A DNA stretch of 64,000 nucleotides from Candidatus Abyssobacteria bacterium SURF_5 (GTDB lineage: Bacteria; Abyssobacteria; SURF-5), in contig QZKU01000127.1 of the NCBI GenBank assembly GCA_003598085.1, positions 24,334 to 88,333 on the forward strand, given 5' to 3'. The notes beneath the pieces are model-generated. The model worked only from the letters and a program-made list of their open reading frames with translations. It did no database searches and had not been told where the DNA came from. This document shows positions 55,366 through 63,521 of the stretch, one piece after another. Numbering within the stretch: position 1 is the first letter of the stretch; every line of letters starts with the position of its first letter. The position numbers and the translations under genes are program-made.

Positions 55366-55395
55366 TTTACCTGCAATCGATTTGTATAGTATAAT
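55366..55395 (+). promoter_or_regulatory. Candidate sigma-70 promoter for the second sulfatase
   Basis: TTTACC (55366-55371), 18-bp spacer and TATAAT (55390-55395), about 130 bp before the ATG at 55524. The -35 match is weak. Confidence 0.45.
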
Positions 55396-55523
55396 CGATG
55401 CAATATTAGTCCGGCAATTCGTGGGCCGTCCTCGAACGGCGGCGGCTCTGGATGATTTTTTTTAAGCTGCTTTCCTGCAACAGCGTGCTTGCCGGACGAG
55501 GTGGAATATTCCCGGAGTAGTTG

Positions 55524-56939
55524 ATGTTTAGAAGAAGGCTCCTTATATTCATCGCAGTTGTTGCACTCCTTGTCGGAATCGGCTTTGGCGGATGGCGGAC
55601 GCTCTCGGCGAAAAAAAAGCCTTACCGCCCTAATACAATCCTCATGACGCTCGATACCACTCGAATGGATTACCTCTCCTGCTACGGGTATCCGGCCAGG
55701 ATCACGCCTGTAATCGACAAGCTCGCCGAGGAAGGCCTCAAATACGAGTTCGCGATTAGCCCAAGCTCGTGGACGCTTCCCGCTCACGCCTCCATTTTCA
55801 CCGGCATGCTTCCTTCCTACCATAGCGCGCATTACGGAAAAGGCGAAAATGCCGAAAAGGGAGTTTTGGGCGGGCCGAGCTTCTATACCCTGCATCCGGC
55901 CTTCCCGACGCTGACCGAATGCCTCAAGGAAGCCGGCTATCTGACCAAAGCGATCGTCTCCGGACCGGTGCTTCAGGAGAAATTCGGATTCGGGCAGGGA
56001 TTCGACCATTATGACGATGATTTCCCGGCGGGCATGGAACATCGCGTCGGCGATGATACAACCGACCTCGCCATCGGATACCTCACCGCCTATGTCAGAG
56101 GATTACAGCAACAACCCTTCTTTCTCTTCCTTAATTATTTCGACCCGCATAACCCCTTTTCCGCACCCGCGCCCTGGGGCACGCCGGATTTGAATCCCGA
56201 CCTCGTGAACATCGCCAGCGGCCATTACGACGACGTTTACAAAGGAAATCGTGTGCTGACCGCGGAGGAGCGCGAGCTCCTCCTGAAAGAGTACGTCAAC
56301 GAGATCAGGTTCATGGATCACCAGATCGGCAGGCTCTTCTCTTATTTGAAAGATTGCGATCTCTATGATGACGCCTTTATCGTGATAACCTCGGATCACG
56401 GAGAATGCTTCGGTGAGCATGATCACCTCGAACACGGCCACTCGCTCAATGAAGAATTGCTCCGTGTTCCGCTGATCATAAAATATCCGGCGAAACACCG
56501 GAGATCCGGCGTCGTCAAGGAAAGAGTGTCCACCGCAGGAGTCATGTCCACTATTTTAGACTACCTCAACTTGCCGGCTCCCCCCGGCGTCAAATTCGCA
56601 AGCTTCGACACCGGCGGCCATGAACTCGCCGCGGAGATATTCGAAGACCTGAACTTCGTCCAGAAATACGGGGAAAGGTATTCGAGAAACCAGAAAGCCG
56701 TCTACGACGGCACCTTCAAGTTCATCTGGAGTTCCGACGGCAAACACGAACTGTACAATATCTCAAACGATCCGCTGGAAGTCGTCAATCTTTACGGCCG
56801 GATGCCCGACCTCGAAAAGCGTCTTCAGGCAAAGCTTGACCCGCTGATATACGAGTCAAACCGAATGACTTCTCTCACCACTCCCGAACTTGACGAAGAG
56901 CTGAGGGGACGCCTCCGAGCCCTCGGCTACATCCAATAA
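55524..56939 (+). CDS. Sulfatase/alkaline phosphatase-superfamily hydrolase (copy 2)
   Basis: The protein is about 471 aa from ATG 55524 (GGAG upstream). An N-terminal hydrophobic anchor (RRLLIFIAVVALLVGIGFGG) places it outside the cytoplasm. Metal motifs: ILMTLDTTRMDYLSCYGY, FLNYFDPHNPF, VITSDHGECFGEHD and HGHSLNEELLRVPLII. The nucleophile region SSWTLPAHASIFTG has Thr in place of the formylglycine Cys/Ser and His in place of Arg, as in the copy at 1-957. The two are paralogues (shared LDTTR and LSCYGY). It may act on a phosphoester or another non-sulfate substrate. Confidence 0.92.
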   Translation: MFRRRLLIFIAVVALLVGIGFGGWRTLSAKKKPYRPNTILMTLDTTRMDYLSCYGYPARITPVIDKLAEEGLKYEFAISPSSWTLPAHASIFTGMLPSYHSAHYGKGENAEKGVLGGPSFYTLHPAFPTLTECLKEAGYLTKAIVSGPVLQEKFGFGQGFDHYDDDFPAGMEHRVGDDTTDLAIGYLTAYVRGLQQQPFFLFLNYFDPHNPFSAPAPWGTPDLNPDLVNIASGHYDDVYKGNRVLTAEERELLLKEYVNEIRFMDHQIGRLFSYLKDCDLYDDAFIVITSDHGECFGEHDHLEHGHSLNEELLRVPLIIKYPAKHRRSGVVKERVSTAGVMSTILDYLNLPAPPGVKFASFDTGGHELAAEIFEDLNFVQKYGERYSRNQKAVYDGTFKFIWSSDGKHELYNISNDPLEVVNLYGRMPDLEKRLQAKLDPLIYESNRMTSLTTPELDEELRGRLRALGYIQ

Positions 56940-57181
56940 ACGCAGCCCTTGCGGTGCGACTCCGTGTGATTGCCCTTAACTCATCCTCACAACCCGGTGG
57001 CACAGGCGTCCCGGCTGTAATTCTTGTTTTCCTCCCAAGCCCGCGGGGGAGGCTGTGGACTGTTACCTGTCTTTCTCCCCCCGGCTGTAGACAGCAAACT
57101 GCGAACCAGGGACTGCCTTTCCTCTTGGTGTCTTTGTGCCTTTGTGGTTGGTTTTATTCCTCATTTTTGCCCCAAAAACCT

Positions 57182-57209
57182 GAGGGGCGGCCCCACCGGG
57201 CCGCCCCTC
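57182..57209. terminator. Bidirectional intrinsic terminator between sulfatase and acyl-CoA dehydrogenase
   Basis: A perfect 12-bp stem GAGGGGCGGCCC/GGGCCGCCCCTC with loop CACC. It is followed on the plus side by a T-rich stretch (TATTTTTTC) and on the minus side by AGGTTTTTGG. It lies between convergent genes. Confidence 0.85.
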
Positions 57210-57237
57210 TATTACTTCTTATATTTTTTCTTGCCGC

Positions 57238-58377
57238 CTACCGCAACAGATTCGCCGCTATCACCAGCCGCTGAATCTCCGACGTGCCTTCATAAATCTC
57301 CGTGATCTTGGCGTCGCGGAAATTGCGCTCGACCGGATACTCCTTCGAGTAGCCGTAGCCGCCGTGAATCTGCACCGCTTTCGTCGCCGTCTTCATCGCC
57401 GTCTCCGACGCGAACAGTTTCGCCATCGCCGATTCGGCGCTGTGGCGCTTGCCGGTATCCTTTAACCACGCCGCACGGTAAAGCAGCATGCGCGCTGCGT
57501 CGATCTCGGTCGCCATATCCGCCAGCATCCATTGAATCGCCTGGAACTTCGCGATCGGCTGATTGAACTGAACGCGTTCGAGCGAGTACTTGACCGATTG
57601 CTCCATCGCCGCGCGCGCGATCCCGACGGCCTGCGCCGCAATCCCGATGCGGCCGGCATCGAGCGTCTGCATGGCTATCTTGAATCCTGCGCCGAGCTCG
57701 CCGAACTGGTTGATCTTGGGCACCCGACAATCTTCGAAAATGAGTTCGGCCGTTCCGGAAGCGTTGAGGCCCAGCTTCTTCTCGATTTTGCCGACGCGAT
57801 AGCCCGGCGTGCCATTCTCGACCACGAACGTGCTGATTCCCTTGGCGCCTTTGCTCTTGTCGGTGACCGCAAACACGATGGCCGTATCGGCATGACTGCC
57901 GTTCGTGATGAAGATCTTGCTCCCGTTGATCACCCAATGGTCGCCATCGAGAACGGCGGTCGTCTTCTGGTTCGCGGCATCCGAGCCGGCGCTCGGCTCG
58001 GTCAGCCCGAAGCAGCCGATCTTTTTCCCCGACGCGAGTGGCGTGAGAAATTTCTGCTTCTGTTCCTCGTTGCAGTTCTTCACCAGCGGATCGCACACGA
58101 GCGAATTATTGACCGACATGATGACGGCGGTATTCGCGCATGCAACCGAGACCTCTTCCATCGCGATCGAGTAACATACGTAGTCCATGCCGGCGCCGCC
58201 GTATTCCTCGGGAATCGCCACGCCCATCAGCCCGAGTTCGCCCATCTTCTGCGCGAGCTCGACCGGGAAACGGTGCGTCTCATCGAGTTCGGCGGCAAGC
58301 GGGGCGACTTCCTTCTCCGCGAAATTGCGCGCCATGTCCTGGATCATTCGTTGTTCATCGGTGAGTTCCAAATTCAT
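57238..58377 (-). CDS. Acyl-CoA dehydrogenase, short-chain/butyryl-CoA type
   Basis: The protein is 379 aa, the family length. FAD/substrate motifs: GCFGLTEPSAGSDAANQKT, WVINGSKIFITNGSHADTAI, the FAD-binding QIHGGYGYSKEYPVERNFRD, and the catalytic Glu in EIYEGTSEIQR. It oxidises acyl-CoA to enoyl-CoA, passing electrons to ETF or, in bifurcating clusters, to an EtfAB partner, though none is adjacent. It fits with the thiolase two genes upstream for butyrate or fatty-acid oxidation. Confidence 0.95.
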   Translation of the reverse strand: MNLELTDEQRMIQDMARNFAEKEVAPLAAELDETHRFPVELAQKMGELGLMGVAIPEEYGGAGMDYVCYSIAMEEVSVACANTAVIMSVNNSLVCDPLVKNCNEEQKQKFLTPLASGKKIGCFGLTEPSAGSDAANQKTTAVLDGDHWVINGSKIFITNGSHADTAIVFAVTDKSKGAKGISTFVVENGTPGYRVGKIEKKLGLNASGTAELIFEDCRVPKINQFGELGAGFKIAMQTLDAGRIGIAAQAVGIARAAMEQSVKYSLERVQFNQPIAKFQAIQWMLADMATEIDAARMLLYRAAWLKDTGKRHSAESAMAKLFASETAMKTATKAVQIHGGYGYSKEYPVERNFRDAKITEIYEGTSEIQRLVIAANLLR

Positions 58378-58444
58378 ATCTCACGCCTCCGGATTTCGTT
58401 TGAATTCATTCGAACCAGTCACGTCTTAAATCTTGTTACTTATG

Positions 58445-58735
58445 TCAAGGCGAATCCTTGGAACTGTGGTTAGTTCCCTTTTCAGCAAGCGTCTCAAGTC
58501 GCCGGAGTTTTTCGAGTATCTCGTGTATCGAGTCCATCACCCGAAGATTGAGGACTGATATCAATAAAGAACCCGCTAAAATTGCCAAGCTATTGAGAAA
58601 AATCTGCCCGCTCATTCTTTCCGCAATAGTATTCTCTTCTTTTATGCCCAACCGAGCATTGGCTGTTGCGAACCCGACGATAATTGCTATGAAAAAGATC
58701 GTTGCAATTTTATCTTTTGTAATTTTGAATTTCAT
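58445..58735 (-). CDS. Small hypothetical membrane protein
   Basis: The protein is 96 aa with a strong GGGAGGA ribosome-binding site seven to eight bases before its ATG. Two hydrophobic segments (IATIFFIAIIVGFATANARL and IFLNSLAILAGSLLISVLNL) are followed by a short coiled tail (HEILEKLRRLETLAEKG). No family is recognised. It lies between thiolase and acyl-CoA dehydrogenase genes. Confidence 0.65.
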   Translation of the reverse strand: MKFKITKDKIATIFFIAIIVGFATANARLGIKEENTIAERMSGQIFLNSLAILAGSLLISVLNLRVMDSIHEILEKLRRLETLAEKGTNHSSKDSP

Positions 58736-58794
58736 GTAGTCTTCCTCCCAAGCCTATGCACGCCGTCAACAACCACACAAAAGATGATTCCTGA

Positions 58795-58830
58795 TCTCCC
58801 CCTTTCCTAAGGGGGACTAAGGGGGATTTT
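58795..58830. repeat. Dispersed C5T3/A-G5 repeat, copy 1
   Basis: CTCCCCCTTTCCTAAGGGGG followed by ACTAAGGGGGATTTT. It is a hairpin-capable sequence related to the one at 63876-63905. It lies in the spacer before thiolase, which shows no gene. Confidence 0.55.
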
Positions 58831-58961
58831 AGCATCAAGCCCCTCAAAGTGAAAGGAAGACTTGCAATCAATCGGGCAATATGTTCTTATGCCAACGCCT
58901 CCTCATCTTCAAATCCAAAATCTAAAACTTCTGCTGAGCTTGTCGAAGCATCCAAAATTAA

Positions 58962-60137
58962 TTATCTTTCCACCATCAGGGCGACCGCTTCGCCGCCGCC
59001 AATGCAAAGGGTCGCAAGCCCGCGCTTCGCATTGCGCTGTTTCATCGCATACAGCAACGTCACGAAGATTCTCGCCCCGCTGGCGCCGATCGGATGCCCG
59101 AGCGCGACCGCCCCGCCCTTCACGTTCACTTTCGAGGTATCGAGCTTGAATTCCGTATTCGCCGCGATGGTGACAACCGCGAACGCTTCATTGATCTCGA
59201 ACAGGTCGACGTCGGCCGGAGTCATTTTCGTTTTCGCAAACAGTTTCTTCAGCGCGTCGACCGGCGCAATCGTAAACCATTCCGGCTCGCGGCTCGCCGT
59301 GCTGTGAGCCACAATCCGGGCAAGCGGCGTGAGGCCGTTCTTCTTTGCATAGTCGGCCGATGTGACAACGACCGCCGCCGCGCCGTCATTGATCGAGGAC
59401 GCATTCGCCGCGGTGACCGTGCCATCCTTCTTGAACGCGCCCGAAAGTTTCGGGATCTTATCCATCTTCGCGCGGCCCGGCCCCTCATCCTCGCTCACCA
59501 CGACCGGGTCTCCCTTTTTCTGAGGGATCGTTACCGGCACTATCTCCTCTTTGAAAAGGCCTTCTTTCTGCGCCTTCTGAGCGCGCGTAAAGCTCTCGAT
59601 GGCAAACGCATCCTGCATCTGCCGCGTGATGCCGAATTTCTCGGCGCACAGCTCAGCCGCATTGCCCATATGGAAATCGTTGTACACGTCCCACAGGCCA
59701 TCCTTGATCATGAGATCGTAAATCTTGCCGTCGCCCATGCGGTAGCCGCCGCGAGCACGATCAAGCGCATACGGTGCGCGCGTCATGTTCTCCATGCCGC
59801 CCGCAACAATAACCTCGGCCTCGCCCACACGAATGGCGTCAAACGCAAGCATCACCGACTTCAGGCCGGAGCCGCAGACTTTGTTGATCGTCATGCAGCC
59901 CACCTCCCGCGGAAGACCCGCTCCGATAGCGGCCTGCCGCGCGGGCGCCTGCCCCAGACCGGCGGGAAGAACGCATCCCATGATGCATTCATTCACTTCC
60001 TGCGGTGAAATGCCTGCGCGCGCGATTGCTTCCTTTATAGCAATGCTACCCAATTGAGTGGCCGGAACATCGGACAGCACTCCCTGAAAGCTGCCGACGG
60101 GCGTCCTTGCGGCTCCAACAATAACGACTTCTCTCAT
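58962..60137 (-). CDS. Acetyl-CoA acetyltransferase (thiolase)
   Basis: The protein is 391 aa from ATG 60137 (AGGAG eight bases upstream; an earlier TTG at 60143 is not needed). Thiolase active sites: nucleophilic Cys in INKVCGSGLKSVML, His in GGAVALGHPIGASGARI, and Cys in TLCIGGGEAVALMVER. It condenses or cleaves acetoacetyl-CoA. It works with the acyl-CoA dehydrogenase nearby. The other beta-oxidation genes are not in this window. Confidence 0.95.
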   Translation of the reverse strand: MREVVIVGAARTPVGSFQGVLSDVPATQLGSIAIKEAIARAGISPQEVNECIMGCVLPAGLGQAPARQAAIGAGLPREVGCMTINKVCGSGLKSVMLAFDAIRVGEAEVIVAGGMENMTRAPYALDRARGGYRMGDGKIYDLMIKDGLWDVYNDFHMGNAAELCAEKFGITRQMQDAFAIESFTRAQKAQKEGLFKEEIVPVTIPQKKGDPVVVSEDEGPGRAKMDKIPKLSGAFKKDGTVTAANASSINDGAAAVVVTSADYAKKNGLTPLARIVAHSTASREPEWFTIAPVDALKKLFAKTKMTPADVDLFEINEAFAVVTIAANTEFKLDTSKVNVKGGAVALGHPIGASGARIFVTLLYAMKQRNAKRGLATLCIGGGEAVALMVER

Positions 60138-60544
60138 TTCCAATTCTCCTGATTAACGGAAAGTACGCTCTGAAGTTTGTTGCCTGAACAATGTCCTCCT
60201 CATACGGTATTCGAGACGGGTTGATTCTTCAACTTTAAATCGCGGCCGAAAGGAGCGGCCGGCAGCGCTTGCTGATTGTTGGCTGGTTCCGCGCGATCCA
60301 AAATTCAAGATTCGACGCCGCTCGTGCGGGTTTGGGGTGAAAATCAACAGGCCAAACGCGCTGTATTCTAACAGAACCCGCCGCAGCGTGTCAACGCGCA
60401 AAACCCCAGATCTCCGCCCCTCGCCCATTGCTGTATTTTAACCCTGTCCCTAGTCCATGCCCCATTCCGGGTGTTAAACTTAAGTAGAGGTTAGATATAA
60501 TTACTCAAATATAAAATGCGCTAAACAAACGGGTAAAGGATTCC
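60138..60544. other. Intergenic region of about 400 bp between divergent genes
   Basis: No gene. Only a candidate plus-strand promoter near its right end, TTAAAC (60474-60479), 16-bp spacer and TATAAT (60496-60501), serving the gene at 60545. Confidence 0.55.
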
Positions 60545-61234
60545 ATGAACCACAAAATAATTCCGACCACTATAATTTTCGGCGCTGCCGCAGTCGCCGT
60601 ATTCATTTTCGCCCGATCCGCAGGGGCGTCAACCGTATCTTGGCCCCTCTTCCTCGCCATCCCATTCCTGTTCCCGGCGATGATGCTGTCGGGCCTTTCG
60701 CACATGCTGAGGACCAAGGCCAGCTTTGCCCTCATTATCCTCATTGCGGTTTCGTCCGGAGCCTTCCTGATCGGAAACGTGAGTGGCTGGTTCGGATATC
60801 TCACCGGCCAGCCCCACATGTGGCATGAGGTACGCCCTGCAGAGATATCGGGCCGAGAGGTTTATCTCGTCCATTTCAATATACAGAACACGGGCAAGGG
60901 ACCGCTGAGACTGCGGCTCGACGCCGTCGTCAGCCCGGAGGAAAATTCACTCATTCTGGCGAGCCAGCAATATGACGGAACTCAAAAACAGTGGGTCGCG
61001 TATCCGGCCGAAAGGCTGTTCTCCCAGCGATCGCTCGGAATGTTCCCGGCCGAGATACGTCCGGGCGGCTCGCTCCTGGTCGAGATGATCATCGAACAGA
61101 CGGATATGGCGGAGGTACCGGAAGTGGTCGACGACCGCAACATGCCCGGCAAATACGGCGTCTCGATATCGGACCCCATCCACATGAAGGTGTACCATCA
61201 CGAGATAACGGTCCCGCCATTCACTGATTCATAG
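60545..61234 (+). CDS. Hypothetical membrane-anchored protein
   Basis: The protein is 229 aa with AAAGGA just upstream. Three hydrophobic segments in the first 90 residues (IIPTTIIFGAAAVAVFIFA, WPLFLAIPFLFPAMMLSGL, SFALIILIAVSSGAFLIGNV) precede a beta-rich domain (EVYLVHFNIQNTGKGPLRLR, GGSLLVEMIIEQTDM). The domain reads like an immunoglobulin-type accessory fold. No family is recognised. Confidence 0.7.
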   Translation: MNHKIIPTTIIFGAAAVAVFIFARSAGASTVSWPLFLAIPFLFPAMMLSGLSHMLRTKASFALIILIAVSSGAFLIGNVSGWFGYLTGQPHMWHEVRPAEISGREVYLVHFNIQNTGKGPLRLRLDAVVSPEENSLILASQQYDGTQKQWVAYPAERLFSQRSLGMFPAEIRPGGSLLVEMIIEQTDMAEVPEVVDDRNMPGKYGVSISDPIHMKVYHHEITVPPFTDS

Positions 61235-61246
61235 GAGCGGCGCAGC

Positions 61247-61507
61247 CAGTCCACAGTCCACAGTCCACAGCAAGACAGTCCGATTGGCCACCTCTTCTCT
61301 TTCAGGGCAACCTTAATTCACCTTTGTAGGGGCGACTCGATGAGTCGCCGCTTCTCCCGCAGCCAGTCCACAGCAAGACAGGCACCCGCAGTTTCTTATG
61401 GTCTCGCATGATGAAATTTTCCTTCGCACCCGCTCCCTGTGGACGTAGACTGTGGACTGTGGACTGTTTCCCCGGTTCTGCTCCCTGTAGACTGTAGACT
61501 GTAGACT
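61247..61507. repeat. Heptad-repeat spacer (AGTCCAC/GTAGACT units) with a small hairpin
   Basis: Tandem AGTCCAC units at 61247-61270 end in CAAGACAG; a second copy is at 61364-61380. Inverted and varied units (TGTGGACTGTGGACTGT, CTGTAGACTGTAGACTGTAG) fill 61438-61507. A perfect hairpin GGCGACTC-GAT-GAGTCGCC lies at 61331-61349. No gene is present. Confidence 0.75.
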
Positions 61508-61515
61508 ATTTTCCC

Positions 61516-62013
61516 CTACTTCTTCTTCCGAGCGGATTTTTTGAATTGGGCGGTCAGGGAGCTGACCGTCTTTTGCGGGCTTTCGACAATCGTGCGGGTG
61601 TCGGAGAGGATATCCATGAAGCCGGCCTCATTCGGATAGCGCGGCACAATGTGCAAGTGCAGATGCTCGATGCTCGCGCCGGCCGGCCGCCGAATGTTGA
61701 AGCCGATGTTATAGCCGGCGGGACTGTACGCCGCATCGAGCACGTCCAGACACAGGTTCTGCAGCGAGATCATCTCAGCCGCCTCCGCCTTCTTGAGCGC
61801 GCGCACGTCGATCACGTGCCTCAGCGGAAACAGCAGCAGATGCCCGGCATTGTACGGGTGAAGGTTGGCCGATACGATCCAGTGTTTCCCCCGATAAATC
61901 TCCAGCTTCGAGACGCGCCGATCCCTTGCGGAGACCGCACACAGAATGCAATCGACCTCCGGCCGCTTCCCCTTCACATACGCCATTTTCGATGGCACAT
62001 ATAACTGCCTCAT
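61516..62013 (-). CDS. HIT-family nucleotide hydrolase/phosphorylase
   Basis: The protein is 165 aa. The histidine triad is in SIEHLHLHIVPR. Zinc-type Cys residues appear in VDCILC, as in the Ap4A-phosphorylase-like HIT group, and the N-terminus MRQLYVPSKMAYV matches that group's start. It probably acts on dinucleoside polyphosphates. It follows the FHA-HEAT gene after a 15-bp gap. Confidence 0.92.
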   Translation of the reverse strand: MRQLYVPSKMAYVKGKRPEVDCILCAVSARDRRVSKLEIYRGKHWIVSANLHPYNAGHLLLFPLRHVIDVRALKKAEAAEMISLQNLCLDVLDAAYSPAGYNIGFNIRRPAGASIEHLHLHIVPRYPNEAGFMDILSDTRTIVESPQKTVSSLTAQFKKSARKKK

Positions 62014-62028
62014 CAGCGCCCAACTTTC

Positions 62029-63228
62029 CTATTCAGCAGCCTGCTTCGCCCACCATTGTTCCCATGCCGCCTTGTCTTCCCTGAAAGCGCTTTTCGCCGA
62101 TCCGCTCTCATCTTCGCCGATGGCTGATATCTCTATCGTCTTGCGGACCTCGCCCGAGCGCGACGCCAGTTTGCGCTCCCTCTCAATCGCGGCTTTCAGT
62201 TTCTCGAGCGAACCGGCCGCGCACCTGCGGATTCTCGCGTCGGAATCGTCCAGCAATGGAATGAGAGCGGGCACTCCCTCTTTCAATCGCAGACGCCCGA
62301 TCCCGTCGATCGCGGCCATCCGCACCTCGACGTTGCGCTCCGCGAGCGCGCCGCTCAGAATGGGAAAAGCCTTCGGACTCTCGATCTTGCCCAGCGAATC
62401 GAGCACCCAGACGAGCGGGTACCGCTGTGTATCTTTCGCGCTCTCGATCAGCGCGTCGACCGATTGCAGGTCTCCCGAATCGCCCAAAGCCTTTACAACG
62501 GCCTCGCGAACCTCGAATGATTCGTCATCAAGCGCGCGCCGCAACTGTTTCGATGCGTGGGCTCCGCGAATCTGGCCGAGCACGTATGCCGCCAGCACCC
62601 GCACTCTCTTCTCAGCATGTTTCAGACTATGGGCGAGTTCGGTGACGGTCTTTTCGTCTGCAATTCTTATTATCGCCTTCACCACAGCGCTGCGCAAGAC
62701 TACATCCTTCGTGTCGAAAAGCGCCAGCAGCGCCTTGGCCGCCTTCGTTTCGCCCAAAAACCCGATCGCCTCCACCGCCGCGCTCTGCACCTTTACATCG
62801 GTCTCCTTGCGCAACAGCTTCATCAATGCATCGCCCGCCGCCGCGGCTCCCAACTGCCCGAGCAGGTTCGCCGCAAGCTCGCGCCGGCTCGCATCGGCAT
62901 GGCCGAGTTGCGAGATGAGCGATTCGATCGAGATCGATTCCTCGTCCGCCACAAACACCAGCATCGCCGCGCCCGCAAGAATGCGGTCGCCGTCATCGAG
63001 CACTTTCATGCTCACCTTTGTTCCGTTCGCGAAAACGCCGTTCGTGCTGTTCAGATCGTGCACGGTGCAGCGCCCGTCCTCGCACCTGATCTCGCAATGA
63101 CGGCCCGATGCGTACTTGTTCGCGAGAACGATATGATTGGCGCCCGCGCGCCCGATGGTGATTGTGCCGCCGGTAATCGGAAAACTCTTCGTCTCGTGCC
63201 CCTTCTGCTTCACCAGCAATAATGCCAT
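62029..63228 (-). CDS. FHA domain protein with HEAT-repeat array
   Basis: The protein is 399 aa. An N-terminal FHA phosphopeptide-binding domain (residues about 20-95: ITIGRAGANHIVL, SGRHCEI, DLNSTNGVFANGTKV) is followed by about seven HEAT-like repeats to residue 340 (LAANLLGQLG, AVEAIGFLGE, AAYVLGQIRG, VVKALGDSG, AIDGIGRLRL), then a charged tail ending WEQWWAKQ. This is a protein-interaction scaffold for a Thr-phosphorylated partner. No Ser/Thr kinase is in the window. Confidence 0.9.
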   Translation of the reverse strand: MALLLVKQKGHETKSFPITGGTITIGRAGANHIVLANKYASGRHCEIRCEDGRCTVHDLNSTNGVFANGTKVSMKVLDDGDRILAGAAMLVFVADEESISIESLISQLGHADASRRELAANLLGQLGAAAAGDALMKLLRKETDVKVQSAAVEAIGFLGETKAAKALLALFDTKDVVLRSAVVKAIIRIADEKTVTELAHSLKHAEKRVRVLAAYVLGQIRGAHASKQLRRALDDESFEVREAVVKALGDSGDLQSVDALIESAKDTQRYPLVWVLDSLGKIESPKAFPILSGALAERNVEVRMAAIDGIGRLRLKEGVPALIPLLDDSDARIRRCAAGSLEKLKAAIERERKLASRSGEVRKTIEISAIGEDESGSAKSAFREDKAAWEQWWAKQAAE

Positions 63229-63377
63229 GTTCTGATCCGGTCCACGCCTCTTCCGAGGCCGCTTGATTGCATTACAGTGTTGCCTGACCGGGATGAGGCT
63301 CCGGCGAATTCCGCGCCGAGAAAAGGCGTCCCTTCGTCAGGCGTGATATCCAGGTGAGCCCTGAATCGGAAAGGAGA

Positions 63378-63521
63378 TCATTTGAGCGCCTTCTGCTCGA
63401 AATCCTCAAACGTCTGGCGCTTCTGTTTCTTGGTGCCGAAGAAGTCCGACTCGTCCATCAGCCGGTATGCGCCGTAGGCCACCGCGGCCAGGATAGCGAT
63501 TATGATCAGCTTGCGAATCAT
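63378..63521 (-). CDS. Small single-pass membrane protein (47 aa)
   Basis: A short gene with AAAGGA seven bases before its ATG. It encodes one N-terminal hydrophobic helix (RKLIIIAILAAVAYGAYRL) and a charged tail (DESDFFGTKKQKRQTFEDFE). It precedes the FHA-HEAT gene by about 150 bp and may be in its operon. No family is recognised. Confidence 0.6.
   Translation of the reverse strand: MIRKLIIIAILAAVAYGAYRLMDESDFFGTKKQKRQTFEDFEQKALK

Noticed and set aside
61247-61507. Possible CRISPR array
   Set aside because: The repeats are seven-base tandem units without regular unique spacers, and there are no cas genes.
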